Origin: Panulirus ornatus
Lineage: Eukaryota > Arthropoda > Malacostraca > Decapoda > Palinuridae
DNA: 64,000 nt
Direction of reading: 5' to 3'
NCBI RefSeq assembly: GCF_036320965.1
Contig: NC_092232.1
Location: forward strand, 51,826,982 to 51,890,981
The position numbers and the translations under genes are program-made. Positions 1 through 11,875 of the stretch are shown in pieces (position 1 is the stretch's first letter; each line of letters begins with the position of its first letter). The notes under the pieces were generated by a model. The model made no database searches. It was not told the DNA's origin and saw only the letters and a list, made by a program, of their open reading frames with translations.

Positions 1-185
1 ATGAGCCTAGTCCTTGTTCCTTGAATCTGGTCCTTGTTCCTTGAACCTGGTCCTTGTTCCATGTGCCTGGTCCTTGTTCCTTGAGCTAAGCCTGTTCCTT
101 GAGCCTAGTCCTTGTTCCTTGAGCTAAGTCTGTTCCTTGAGCGTAGTCCTTGTTCATTAAGTCTGGTCCTCGTTCCTTAAGCCTT
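1..185. repeat. 19-20 bp minisatellite at left edge
   Basis: About nine imperfect copies of a unit built on TCCTTGTTCCTTGAGCC, with some copies missing a few bases. The array starts at the first base, so it probably continues outside the window. The short open frame on the minus strand here is repeat read-through. Confidence 0.85.
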
Positions 186-699
186 GAGGCAAGCGTTTGG
201 CTGCTGCTTCCCACAGTTTGTCTGTGGAGACCTGCCACTCTAGCATTGACAGTTATAATGCCTCCTTCCCTCACACAGCTAAGCTACAGAATTTTGTTCC
301 CTTCAACTCCAACCTTCTTATGATCCTTCTACCTTTAAGACTCGAATCTACATACACCAACAAAACCCCTCATTAACTTTCATATTATTTTCTCATTTCT
401 TATATTTATTCTTCTCTTATTCCTCTTATTTTAATTCCTTGCACTCAGGATGGCCTTTGACTGGGGCATGCATAACCTTGTCATGTCGGTCAGTATAAAG
501 CAATCGAGGAAATAAATATCAAACTTTTTTTTTTTTTTTGTTTTTCTTAAGTGACGTAATCTCTTAGAGAGTCTTGAGGCTCAATTGTTTCTCTTAAAGG
601 ATGATTATGTATGGCCTTGGGTGACCATATTGGTGGTGTTCGAATGCACAGACAGTGTAAGCCATGTTGTCGTGCGTCTGTGTGAAATGCTCGCTGTCT
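186..699. other. unassigned stretch
   Basis: AT-rich, apparently single-copy DNA holding a run of about 15 T at 525-539. I see no coding signal, RNA gene or named repeat. Confidence 0.5.
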
Positions 700-701
700 G
701 T

Positions 702-776
<75 letters not shown>
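700..776. repeat. (TA)n microsatellite
   Basis: About 38 TA dinucleotides with one slip (TAATA) near 711. The self-complementary tract could extrude a cruciform. It creates a poly-Tyr-Ile frame on the minus strand that is not a gene. Confidence 0.97.
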
Positions 777-778
<2 letters not shown>

Positions 779-1692
779 TGTCATGTTTTCGGTGGTCGCT
801 ATCGCTGATCTTGCCTCATGATTACGATTATTAAAGGTACACGTCTGCTTGTGGTCCCTGGACACAAATTGCTGGTTCCGTAGAGGTAAGGCGCTGATTC
901 CGACAATTTCGGGTGTTGTTCGAAGGTACGAGTTTATTGGTGTTTGGGAAGGAGACTGATGGAGGAGGGTGGGAGGGTCAAATTTCTGGTTTGGGGTGTA
1001 AATTGCCGGGTTTTTAGAGGAAAGAATTGGAATCATGAGGCAAAAAAATAATGGTTTTGAGAAGCAAATTGCTGGCCAAGGGGGTAAAAGTGCTATTTTT
1101 GAAAAGCCAATTTGCTGGCCCAGGTGGCCCAAATTACCACACTGGTTCAAGAAAATTGGCAGGCACTATGGGTTAAATTGGTGGTCTTTTGAAAACTAAA
1201 TTCCTAGTTTTGCATTAAAGGGAAAAAAAATGCAGGTGTTTCGTAACGAAAAGTGCTGCTAATTGTGTACATGTGAGTCTATAAGATATATATGTATAGA
1301 TATTTTTCTCTCTCTCTTCGTTCAAGCTGAGGACAAACTTGTTGAGTGAATATTTCCCTTCCACCCCCGCAAAGGGATGACGTACACGACTTGCTTCCAG
1401 GCATGACTCCTCAGGCCCGAGAGACGTGGGCGCTGGGCCTCTGGAAATGCCGCCTGGACACCGCTGGAAATTGACAGGATCAAGCGATCCAATTCAGATG
1501 CCTAAGGACACTGGACGAGAGACAGGATTGAGTAAGGATCTGGGATGGTTAGAAAATAGGATCAGGAGAATTAATCTTGTAGGAGATTATTCAGAAACGA
1601 TACGCTCTGTCTTGCTCATTGCGGAAGACTGAACGTTTAAGAAGAGAAGAGAATGTCCAGCTGACTGTCTTGTGGAAATGAGAGCAACTGGA
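777..1692. other. unassigned stretch with faint tandem texture
   Basis: Between about 840 and 1200 a phrase like AATTGCTGG or AATTTGCTGGCC recurs every 50-70 bases (near 866, 1066 and 1107), which suggests a very old tandem array. The rest looks single-copy. No gene is recognised. Confidence 0.4.
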
Positions 1693-1923
1693 ATGAGTGG
1701 AAGATGGAGAAACCTCGGGATTGTCATGAGTGGAAGTTGGAAAAGCCGTTGGATTTTCATAAGTGGAAGTTGGAGAAACCTTGGGATTTTCATGAGTGGA
1801 AGTTGGAGAAACCTTGGGGTTTTCATAAGTGGAAGTTGGAGAAGCCTTTAGAGCTTCATAAGCGGAAGTTGGAGAAGCCTTGGCATTTTCATGAGTGGAA
1901 GTTGGAGGAACTTTTGGATTTTC
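1693..1923. repeat. 33-bp minisatellite, 7 copies
   Basis: Seven copies start at 1693, 1726, 1759, 1792, 1825, 1858 and 1891 with the period kept at 33. Copies begin ATGAGTGGAAGTTGGAGAAA and vary by a few substitutions. Because 33 is divisible by 3, both strands carry an 11-residue peptide repeat (plus strand EKPWDFHEWKL). I read this as a by-product of the period, not a protein. Confidence 0.95.
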
Positions 1924-2754
1924 ATATACACCAGTGACCCAATGTTTTCCCGTGACTGGAAGTCAGAGTTGTTGCATAAATAAGAAAATCTGAACTGGCG
2001 TGTCATATGATAAGTACAGAACACAGAAACGAAAGCTCGATGCATCTTCATAGAAAAGATTGGAAGGGTGGAATAAAATGAAACAAATAAAGGGAGAGGA
2101 AGAGAAAGATAATGGATGATAGAAGAAGAAGGAGAAATGTTCAAAGGACGCGAGTGCAAGAATTGAGAAGGGAAGTGATGGACTGAGAGATAGCTAGATA
2201 CAACAGGAAGACTCACGTTGAAGAGCAAACGGAAGAACTGCTTGTATACAGGAGATTGCTGGAACCAAGGAGACGAGAGACACTCTTTATGTGTAAGAGC
2301 GGACCATAGGTGTGGCTGAGCGGCCATATACGTGCTACAGACGGTGGCTACAGGTACTCTGTAGAAGGTCTACGGCATAATGGGGTCTGACAGAGTATCT
2401 AGGAGGACAGAGTTTGAGATCCATAAATGCAGAATGATTGTAGCACTAAATGAATTGTGTAGAAGGTATTACACTGACATTGATATTGTGATATTTCGGG
2501 ATGAAAATACTCTCGTGTGTAGAGGAAAAATGTAAACTAAATACCTTATTATCTCAACTTATTGTACTTCATTTAGTAAGATTGTGATGGTAAGGGAGAT
2601 GATAGACAATCATGATATGTTGGATCAAACATTGACGGAAGAGGAGGTGGAACAGAACGGCAGCGTTCACTGTTACACAGCGAACAAGCAGGTCTTCGTG
2701 GCTGAAGAAGCAGTACAGATAGACACACTGGAGAGAAGTGGAGTATATACATGG
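1924..2754. other. unassigned stretch
   Basis: Purine-rich plus strand (1980-2200) and then mixed sequence. The 159-residue minus-strand frame here partly reads the preceding 33-bp array and shows no known domain. No feature supported. Confidence 0.4.
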
Positions 2755-2912
2755 ACTCCCGTGGTGTATCGGTTAGCGTTCCTGACCGTGAGCCATTCAC
2801 GGGCCCGTCCCCCGCCTAGAGCCTGCATAGGTTCGAACCTTGGTTACAGCAGTTGGTCCACAGTCAACCCCCCCCCCTAGTTGTTCATCCACCCTAGGGG
2901 GTTGGTCGTGTC
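2755..2912 (+). mobile_element. tRNA-derived SINE copy 1
   Basis: A pol III A box, TGGTGTATCGG, lies at 2762-2772 and a B box, GGTTCGAACCT, at 2830-2840. A SINE tail with TTGTTCATCC follows. The box spacing (about 57 bases) is longer than in a normal tRNA, and the 3' part does not fold as a tRNA, so a SINE is preferred to a tRNA gene. Its layout matches the copies at 9.46, 49.5 and 60.9 kb. A run of nine C (2871-2879) interrupts the body. No target-site duplication was identified by eye. Confidence 0.8.
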
Positions 2913-3344
2913 GCGGAAGTTGAACGTAACAGAACGAGAGGATAGAAAAGTCGTCACACTCTTTTGGAGAAGCGCATGAATCTGGCGCGAAAAATTGCGG
3001 ACGAGTCAAGTTGGACTGATCTATGGTCTTTGAGATTTACAACTTCACAGACCACTAGTACAAGGCTAACGGGGTTTCTACGAGTGTTTTCAAAAGGGGG
3101 GTGCAACACCGCAGTCTTGCAAGTGGAAGCAGATTAGGTGCTTTCAAGAGCAGGATGGTCGAAAGCATTAGGTGGAGATACAGGCGTTCCTTTAAGAAAA
3201 AAAAAAAGTTTATGAAAATAAGTTTATGATAAGTTGTTGCTAAACGCGGTACGAGGCACCGTGAACAGGATGCGACTCCGCCCGATGGCTTGGAGTTGGT
3301 GTTTATTTTAGAGATGTTACCGTGAAAATATATTTACCTGTATT
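2913..3344. other. unassigned stretch
   Basis: Mixed-composition DNA with a short A run near 3197. No coding signal or named repeat is visible. Confidence 0.4.
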
Positions 3345-3960
3345 TCATAATTTGTTCGCCGATCCTCGCGTTAGCATAGTAGCGCCGTTCAATCTATCTC
3401 GTGCACACCTTTTACGCCCAGATGTTCAGACCCCGAGCTCTCAAAAGCTTTTTTTTTTTAACTCCCTCCTTCGATCTCCAGTTTGCTTCTGGTCCTTCTC
3501 CTTGTTTCCTTTACTACTGAGGCGTATATCCTCTTTGTCAACCTCTCTTCACTCATCCTCTCCATATGTCTAAACTATTTCATCCCACCTTTGGCTCTCT
3601 CAACCACACTCTTTTTATTATCACACATCTCTCTTTCAACCCTTCATTACTTACTCTACCAAACCACCTCACACCACATGTTGTCCTCAGACAATCCTCT
3701 ATTTCCATCACATCCATTCATGGCACTGTCTCATGCCCATGCCACACATCAGTACAACAATGCTAGGACGACTATGCCTTAAAACATACCCATTTTCGCC
3801 CTCTCATTTAACAACCACATATTCTGCACATTCCTCCCTGCTCCCAGAAGCTTTTCGCCCCCTCACCCACCCTATGACTCGCTTCCATTCACTGCCATGT
3901 CCACCCCAAGGTATCTCAACCTCATAAGGATTTCAAAACTTTCTATGACTTTGCCTCGGA
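3345..3960 (-). mobile_element. LINE group A, 3' end remnant
   Basis: Read on the minus strand, this is the C-terminal RT region and 3' end of a decapod non-LTR retrotransposon. It follows the same order of phrases as 9780-10160, for example CTCAACCACACTCTTTTTAT, ACCACCTCACACCACAT and CCTCTTTGTCAACCTCT on the plus strand. It corresponds to the reverse complement of the RT C-terminus readable on the plus strand at 28.7-29.2 kb. Frames are broken by indels and stops. The 5' part, with endonuclease and RT core, is absent, as is usual for 5'-truncated LINEs. The three overlapping plus-strand frames here are antisense shadows. Confidence 0.82.
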
Positions 3961-4144
3961 GCCGTGTCTTGCTTAGAGAGAACAAATTCTATTCTTGCAG
4001 TCTTCTTTTTGTATGTTATGTTGGAAGCGCCAATCACGGACAGAAGTCCACATCAAGGCCGGGCCTTAATCTAAATGTAGACAGGTGAATGAAAGGGAAA
4101 GATAAGAGACGAGGGATTCATTATGATTTAGAAGTCTTAGCATA

Positions 4145-4342
4145 AATCATTCAGTGTTCACGACAAGACTGAAGCAATAGGTATTATATTTCTGGATTCC
4201 AAAAAGCATACGACAAAGTCCCCCCCAATGCTAACATGATGTGTAAAGTAAGGTATTGGGAAATACAGGTTGTACAGGAAACTGGACAGAAGCCTGGTTA
4301 CGTGATAGGGAGCAGAGAGTCGTAATGAATGGTGAATGCAAT
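4145..4342 (+). mobile_element. LINE group B (CR1-like) RT palm fragment
   Basis: Plus-strand reading gives FQKAYDKVP near 4197-4225, then after frame changes GNWTEAWLRDREQRVVMNGE up to 4336. These match the conserved LDFQKAFDKVPH and W..WL..R.QRV..NG motifs of RT domains in CR1/Jockey-type elements. At least one frameshift separates the two motifs and the downstream catalytic box is missing. This is a dead fragment, ending at the start of a GTAT-type microsatellite. Confidence 0.85.
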
Positions 4343-4515
4343 GTAATGTATGTATGTATGTATGTCTGTATGTATGTATGTGTACGTATGTATGTAATGT
4401 AAGATGTCTGTTTTTGTGGGTGGAATTTGATGTATACATGTGTGTATATGTATATTCTAATGTATGTATGTATGTATGTATTATATATGTATGTATGTTT
4501 GTATAATATGTGTTT
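4343..4515. repeat. (GTAT)n imperfect microsatellite
   Basis: Imperfect tetranucleotide GTAT/TATG runs at about 4346-4402 and 4459-4505, separated by related sequence. Minus-strand frames rich in Tyr, Ile, His and Thr are read-through of this tract. Confidence 0.85.
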
Positions 4516-4615
4516 GTATGGATGGATGTCTGTCATTTAGTATATATTCACTTAGACGCTCATGTCTCAATGCATATACTGTCTATTGAGATGAGAGTTG
4601 GTCCGTCTTTTTGTG

Positions 4616-4619
<4 letters not shown>

Positions 4620-4692
<73 letters not shown>
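4620..4692. repeat. (GA)n microsatellite
   Basis: About 36 uninterrupted GA dinucleotides. Purity over this length suggests recent expansion. Confidence 0.97.
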
Positions 4693-4695
<3 letters not shown>

Positions 4696-4818
4696 GCGCC
4701 TCTTTATGACGCCTGTGTTCTGATGATCTACGACGGCAAATCATTATCGTGACGCAACCTTTAACATACGTATCATATTTCATTCTCCTCCTCGTATACT
4801 TCGTCTCTTGATGTTCCA

Positions 4819-4951
4819 CCGCGCCGTTCCAGTGGTCCACATAATGCACACGCCGCGCCGTTCCAGTGGTCCACATAATGCACACGCCGCGCCGTTCCAG
4901 TGGTCCACATAATGCACACGCCGCGCCGTTCCAGTGGTCCACATAATGCAC
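4819..4951. repeat. 34-bp minisatellite, 4 copies
   Basis: Four nearly identical copies, each with GCGCCGTTCCAGTGGTCCAC, starting near 4821, 4855, 4889 and 4923. Homogeneity points to a recent origin. Confidence 0.95.
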
Positions 4952-5231
4952 AGACGAAGCAAAACTCGCCTCCATGACATCCCTTTTGAGTTTCACTCGC
5001 CTCATGAGGATTTCAGAGCATGATCGAACGAAGTGCAGCGTACTAAATGGACCTTTGTCTGTGACTGGAGGGTCCAACGTAAAAAGGAAAAAAAGAATAT
5101 GATAATCTGTGCCAGTCCATTCCTGTGTGTGGGTAGTTGTGTTCATCTCTCATCCGTTCCGTTCCAGACGTTGCTGACTATAGCTTCAAGTATTCCTTAG
5201 CACTCGCAGTCATTTCCAAACGGAGGAAAGT

Positions 5232-5340
5232 GGTTCTGAATGTACTTACAAACAAATCCCCGGGCGTTGAAGCGGTTCTGAATGTACTTGCTAACATTTC
5301 CCGGGCGTTGAATTGGTTCTGAATATGCTTGCTAACCTTC
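5232..5340. repeat. 41-42 bp tandem repeat, 2.5 copies
   Basis: Copies begin GGTTCTGAATGTACTTRC at 5232 and 5274, and a diverged third at 5315. It sits at the start of a longer field of decayed repeats. Confidence 0.8.
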
Positions 5341-7829
5341 CCGACCGTTCGTGTTGGTTCCCAAGCGTTCCTTTAGTATTTTTGAGATGACTAAAGACAC
5401 GAAACATTTCCTAAAATCGTGCCCAACATGCAGGACGTCTGCGGTACTCTGCTCGAATATCTTTAGCCTCCTGTGGGGGAATGCAACCTCCTCCTCCTCC
5501 TCCTCCTCCTCCTGTAGATCCCTCAAAGTGTGTCGGAAATTTCTACACTCCTTTGTATGACCTTAAGGACCCCCTTGGCAAATCCCTGAATGTTGGTTAT
5601 GACAGCATCAAGCGTCCTTGTACTCGCCCAGGTATGTATATAAAAAAAAAAGAAAATGTTTCATAGCCTCGCAGGCCATCACGCGCGTTCTCGCATCCCA
5701 TCAATCCTCCTCCCGAGGCCTCCCGTGTTATAAGTCCTCCCGTGCAGTTTCAGCGTGTTTTTTAGTGCCTCGTCAGGCATACCGGATTTGTCCTCAGCGT
5801 ACTGAGGAATTTCCTATCGTCCCTAAATACCCCGCGAGTGGCCATGAACTTTTCGATGGTCCACAGGTGTTTTCAAACCTCCCTGAAAGTGTTTCTGGCC
5901 AGCTCATAAACTGCTTCTTTAAACCTCCTGCTTCAAGCGTTCGAATACCTCGGCTGGTTTTTATTTAGAAACCTCACAGAACATCTCGCAGGATATAAAC
6001 AAGACTATATTCCCACTTGGTTCCAGTGTTCCCAAACGTATGGCGTCATTTCAGAGCGTGAAAATGTTTCCGAGCGCTTGAAGTCTCTCTTTTTTTTTTC
6101 TTCTTTCTTTTTCGTCATTTGTGAGTCTTGTGGATTTATCTTAAGCGTCTACAATCTCTCGTTTCAATTCAAATCGTCTTCAATGATAACATGCTCTTCT
6201 AAGGCGTATCTGAATATCTTTAGAAGCTTCTAAACATCTTTGAGAATTCTGATTTGTCTCTTAAAGAAAACTGAGAGTTTAAAGCGCTCATTTGCATATT
6301 CTAAGCGTCTTTAAGTCGTTAAATATTACTTGAGGTCGTCCGGTTCATTTTTCTTTTTTTTTTTCTCTCGTAACTTTTCACGACGCCCCTGTACGTTTGC
6401 AGAGACATCGATCTGGCTCGGCCCCTCCTGTGCGAGAACCACAGAACCGCGACAGGCAATACCAGGCGTCGCCGTGCGCCACCAAGAACCACCCTCCCTC
6501 TCCACTTAATGGCCACAAAGAGGCGCCAGGGTTCTTTACGGTCTCTATGCTCCATGATTATTTACAGAACTCATATACGATCCACTTGCCTCAGATGCTC
6601 CTGAGCATCTACAGATATTCCCAGTAGGGCTAGACATTTCCCAGTAATTCATAAGCGTCCTCGATCGTCCTCCAGCGGTTCTGATGCGATCCTGATCTTA
6701 ACATTTTTCTTTTGTTTGCGGTTCAGCTGTCCTGACCTTATAGTGGGAGTCGTATATATATCTCCTGCAATCCCCTAAGGATCCTCCGACAGGTAACTGA
6801 TCGCTTCATCCATCGTGGCAAATAGTGTGGGACCCTGGCACATGCCTTGAGCAACACCGAGCATCGTCTCCGGCATTGGCGAGCGTGACCAAAGGCATTC
6901 TTGTGTAACCTGAAAACCTCGAATTAATCACCGCTTTATCTTAACATTCCAACGTCATATCGCGTGGGCTTTGTGCTCTGCTTACTCACGTCGTGCCCCT
7001 GGGGGTGTGGGAAGGCGAGAGGGGAGGGGGATAATTAGCATCTCCCTGAAGACCTAGAGTGTTTATATAAACATTCTCCAGTACCTCTAGTGGCTGATCA
7101 TTTCCGAGGCCTCACACCAGCTGTGACTGACGGAGCACCATTGCTCACTCCTCTAATGTTCTTAACCATTTTGGATGACCAGGTAGTCTCCATGTATCAC
7201 CGACCACCTGGGTGCTCTTACATCCCGCCCTTCCTCATATATCCTAAGTTTCCCCGAACGTTTCTGTCGGCTCCTAAGTCTTTCTCAAGCACCTCTTACC
7301 TTCGCTGAGCCGTTCTCAGGTATCGTCATCAAGAAACCCTCGTGCCTACCTACTGGAGTTGAGTTTTCCACCTGAAAAATCTCTTTGAGGTGTTCTATGC
7401 CGCCCTGAGTGTCCATTAACATACTTCGTGTGCTTCCAATCTCCTTGTCTCCCTGCGCGAGCCTTGCATCACTTAGCGTTGCACGTGTCCCTTTGCGTCT
7501 TTGTATCTTCCTGCTTCTATATGAGTACTGTCAAGTCCTTAGCGTCTGGAGACGCATTATACGTGTCTCGGAGAATCACGAGGCGTCTCCGAGCAACCCC
7601 TGAATGTCTTTGAAAGCTCGTGAGTTCTAAAGGCACGTAAGAACGTGACTGAACACTCGCCGATATGCACTAGTTTCTTGGAGCTTATCGAAACGCCTTA
7701 GGAGGTTTGGTTTTGAATCGCTATGGTGTCCTTACTACCTGAGTCTGGCACCTTTTTGAACATCTGAGACTTGTAAGCGAACTTCTTGTTCGTCCCCATT
7801 CATCCGTCATCATTCTGTATGTCCCCTGA
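5341..7829. repeat. degenerate tandem-like field
   Basis: Pyrimidine-rich sequence in which short phrases such as CCTGAGTG, AAGCGTC, CCTCCCG and TTTCTAAGC recur at irregular 30-60 base spacing. A (CTC)n run lies at 5487-5513. I infer an ancient minisatellite that has lost its register. No gene is recognised, and the short frames along both strands lack family features. Confidence 0.45.
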
Positions 7830-8133
7830 TTATCTCCTACGTCCTTGATTAGCCCCCATGTGTCCAAGAGAACCCCTCCTACCCTGGATGATCCTCTTCT
7901 GTTCTCGGGTACTCCCTCCGTCCGTGATCATCCCCCGTGTCCTTGATCACTCCCATCTGTCCAAGAGGACCCCCTTCTACCCTGGATGATCCTCTTCTGT
8001 TCTTGAGTACTCCCTCCGTCCGTGATCATCCCCCGGGTCCTTGATCACTCCCATCTGTCCAAGAGGACCCCCTTCTACCCTGGATGATCCTCTTCTGTTC
8101 TTGGGTACTCCCTCCGTCCGTGACTATTTCCTC
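7830..8133. repeat. 98-bp minisatellite, about 3 copies
   Basis: Copies contain CCCTGGATGATCCTCTTCTG at 7882, 7980 and 8078, giving an exact 98-base period. Flanking phrases (GTCCAAGAGGACCCC, CTCCCTCCGTCCGTGA) repeat in order. The first copy is the most diverged. Confidence 0.95.
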
Positions 8134-9454
8134 CGTTCCTGAGTTAGGTACCTTTTTTTTTTTCCCCTGCCGCTATCAGCGTCTGATTTACTGTGGCAGC
8201 CATGCTGGTCCTGCGAGCGGTGGAGCAAAAGGATTACAGAAGTCACAAAGGGCTCTTTGTTGGAGGGCCAGCGGCTAGATGATTACCGGCGTAACATTAG
8301 ACGTCGCCAAGTTGGTTCATTACATAAGTGTACACAGTCTTCAAGAGACTTTATGCACTCGGGACGAAAAAAAGAACACAAAGTGGTCGGAGTCTGGAAA
8401 TTCCAGGCATATCGTCATTAATGATGAGGTGTTGCATCATCTCTTGCAGGTCTTGCGTAATCCTGCCCTCCCATCTCCCCCCAAAGAAAAAACGGGTAGA
8501 TCATTTTATCTCGCCATTTAAGACAACAGTGGGTGTAGTTTGTGTCTATATCTCTGTCCACACACTTCATAGCAGCACCTATTGCCTACGTGTTCCTTTC
8601 TCCATAAACCTATTCTTATCATTAGATTTCCTAATGATAACATAGATCTATTAGCAGCTATTTCCAACTCCCTATTTGCTTCAAAGACATGAGTCACTTC
8701 CCCCATTTAACTGTAATTTCAACCTTGTAAATGAGAAGCTGAAGATGTGTTCAAAACCTTTTATCGAGCGCAAGTGTGGCCAAGGTACCAGCGATCCTCT
8801 CCAGCGATCCTATCCAGCGATCCTCTTCTGCGGAGACGTATGTGGGAGGGAATCCTCAGTAGTTTGACTTGAATCCCTCTACCAGTAAGGTCTGCATCCC
8901 TTCATGGGGGCAGTTGTCACATCTAGTCTGTATATATAGGGCAAGTGATGAGGAGGTAGACAGATATATGTGCACTGGCTGTGGAGCTGCAGCTTTGGCT
9001 TGACTTCTATATTAATCACCTGTGTGGCAGATGATTAATAATTTATCTCTCCCTTGGCGTCCCTCTGTCCTTGATTAATCACATAGATCGCAAGTACCCC
9101 ATCCGCCCGTGATTGTACCCTCTGTCCTTGAGCACCTCCACCGTCCTTGATCATGACGTTCGTCCTTGAGCTTAGCTTATATAGTCCTTGAGCAAACCAT
9201 CTTAATCAGAGGCGTCTCCACACTGCTTCATTAAGCTCACGCTCCTTTCGAGACGTTCCTGGAGATGTGAGATCGTCATTGAACCTTTCTTATGATCAGT
9301 AGGAGGTTCATCCGGGCCTCTCCGAATGAGGAGCACAGTAGGAGTGCCTGTGTGGCCTCACGTATACACGAAGCTTCCTGGAAGTATTGTTGCCAACATC
9401 ACCGAGAGAATCTAGATGAACCCCGACACACACACACATACACACAGCACGAGC
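8134..9454. other. unassigned stretch
   Basis: Mixed DNA. A threefold GCGATCCT repeat lies near 8788-8823. At 9050-9200, recurring TCCTTGA and CCGTCCTTGATCA phrases look like decayed 98-bp-type repeats. A short CA run lies at 9427-9447. No gene, RNA or transposon motif was recognised. Confidence 0.4.
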
Positions 9455-9639
9455 CTTCGTGGAGCAATGCTTAACGTTCCTGACCAAGAGTCAACTTAGG
9501 GCTTGTCTAGGACCTGGCCTGCATGGGTTCGAGTCCTGGGGCAGCGGTGGGCAGCCCACATCCAACCCAGGTATTCATCTTCCCCTCGTGCCTGGTCGGT
9601 GAATTGGTACCTGGCTTAGGCTGGGTCTTGTGCCTATGT
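9455..9639 (+). mobile_element. tRNA-derived SINE copy 2
   Basis: A degraded A box (TGGAGCAATGC, 9460-9470) and a strong B box (GGTTCGAGTCC, 9526-9536) are followed by the SINE body (GTATTCATCTTCCCCTCG) and tail (GGTACCTGGCTTAGGCTGG). The tail matches that of the truncated copy at 26.19 kb. A short CA run precedes it, and the 3' end runs directly into the 3' end of an antisense LINE, so the two elements lie tail to tail. Confidence 0.85.
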
Positions 9640-10530
9640 GCTTTCACACTGGCACAGGCACACATCCATTCTCTAGCTGTCGAAATCACAGCGCCCTTTC
9701 CACATCCAGGATCCAAGGACCTTTCCATGGTTTACCGCGGACGTTTTACATGCCCTGGTTCAGTCCATTGACGGCATATCGACCCCAATATACCATATCG
9801 TTCAATTCACTCTATTCCGCGCACAGCTTTCACCCTCTTGTATGTTCAGGCCCCGATTCACTCCATCCTTCCTCCTCCAATTTGGTCTCCCGCTTCTCCT
9901 TGTTCCCTCCACCTCTGACAAATATCTCCTTTGTCAACCTCTCCTCACTCATTCTCTCCGTGTGTCCTTAACATTTCAACGCACCCTCTTCAGCTCTCTC
10001 AACCACACTTTTTATAACCGCGCCTCTTTCTTACCCTTTCATTTCTTCGATCAAACGACCTCACACCACATATTGACCTCCAACACATGCAACCTCCTCC
10101 GCACATCCTCATCTATATCCCATACTTAGCATTCGTATCAACATTGTTGGAACTACAATTCCTTCCTCTCTTCTTATACTACCTCGTCCTAGACACCTTT
10201 CATCCACCACCCTATCAACTAACACATTTCAGAGTTCTTCGTCATGCATGGCTCCCTCTCTTCCCCACTTCTTCTTTGCACTGTTGCTACTTCTCTCTCT
10301 GCTTCCCGACCTGGTGCTCCTTTTTTCCTCGTTTGTTCTCCTCACATTATTCACTATGTTCCAAAACATTTTCTTATCTTCCCCGAAGTCTGGCATCTAT
10401 TCTTTCACCCCATCTCTCATTTGTCCTCTTACTCAGCCATTGCACCTTCCTCCTCACCTCCTACCGGTTTCTTTTGTACAAAAGCTTAAAACTTCAAAGA
10501 ATCTCCTCACATTTTTAGCTGTTATGTGGG
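9640..10530 (-). mobile_element. LINE group A, internally deleted copy
   Basis: On the minus strand this carries the 3' end and C-terminal RT region (9640-10165), sharing with the 61.4 kb copy the phrases CACATCCATTCTCTAGC and GCCCTGGTTCAGTCCA. It jumps near 10165-10230 to a segment (10230-10530) that I recognise as the linker normally upstream of the RT core. The RT catalytic core, including the ADD box, is not found between them. Several plus-strand frames are antisense shadows. The part after 10230 is identified from memory of the family and is less secure. Confidence 0.75.
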
Positions 10531-10787
10531 TGTCTCTGCTCGTATCTAACCAGTTATGATTAATCTACCACATCTAGTTATACATATATCAATTCTGAGC
10601 ATCAACTTTGTTTCATTCATTTTAATTCACTCCGGCTCTGCCACTACATACAGTCATCATACATCACGTACATCTGCTGAAGAAAAATCCAGTGACACGC
10701 TTGATGGATGCCGTGCGAATCCTTCTGTCTCGATTTAGTTTCGAACAGACGCATACCGGAAACCTCGGGACACCAGAAGTGCACTTG

Positions 10788-10790
<3 letters not shown>

Positions 10791-10825
<35 letters not shown>
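10791..10825. repeat. (CT)n microsatellite
   Basis: About 17 pure CT dinucleotides. Confidence 0.95.
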
Positions 10826-10827
<2 letters not shown>

Positions 10828-11875
10828 CGACTGCACACCATCCCGTCTTTCGCTCCTCCCCATTTATCCACGCGTTGCCCCTACATTTAGCTGCATCCCT
10901 GACCTCTCACGCCCTCGCAGCACTCCTTGACCTCTTGGGGACATTGATTTACTGCTGTTCTGTCTGCCAGATCTACTGCCCTGGTCTTTATCATACTGTT
11001 CACAGGTCCAACACAGGGACCCGACCAGGGGCGTCTGTCAAGAGCATGTTCTATGCTTGGGCTTCCACAGGGACGAGTTGTACACTTGGAGCCTTCGCTG
11101 ATAATGTTCGTATATATGTCTAAGAGCCTCCATGAATATCTCTCTGTATAATCTAGGGAGTCTCCACCAGTCCATGTCCTATACTTGGGGCTTCCACTGA
11201 TGTCCTTTTCATGCCTGGGGCTTCACCTGTCCCCGGGGACTCCACCATCTGGGGCCTCTAGTATATAAACCCACGAGTCCTCCACCCATATGGTGTCGTA
11301 TTCCTAAGACCTCCTTTAAGGTCTATTACATATTGTACCTAAGTCCTCCACCGTCATAGGACCAATACCTCGCCAGTGCAATAAGACAAGTCCTTACATC
11401 CCCGAGTCTGCGACAGGAGCACGTCCCGTGTATGGCACGCATATTAAGACTAGGATCCTCCTCGCCACCACCTCCTCCTCCTCCCTTATACTTAAGGCCT
11501 CCTCCAAGACCAGTCCTAAACCCTGTGGAACCTGCATCGGAATAACAAGTCCTATGGAGTGAGGTCTCCCAAGCCAGCAGTGGTTGCACGTCTGGTATAC
11601 CTGCACCAGGACAACTTGTGCAACCTGACACCTCCTCCAGGAAAACGTGTGCTGGGCGGATCAGAATACCTCGGTATCCCCCCACGAGAAGACAGCCAAT
11701 ACTCGTCGAGGATGTTGCTAGGAAAAAAATAAACAAAAAAAAAAAAGAGAAAAACACGTTTAATTCGTCTTCTGTGAAGGTGAGATCGGATTTAAGAAGT
11801 TGATTAGGACAATATAATCGTCTGCAAACATATTTATGGAATATATTACTTAAATTCCTGTATAGATATTTTGGT

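Noticed and set aside
2755..2912. Functional tRNA gene
   Set aside because: The A and B boxes are good but too far apart, there is no acceptor stem, and the 3' body is shared with other SINE copies.
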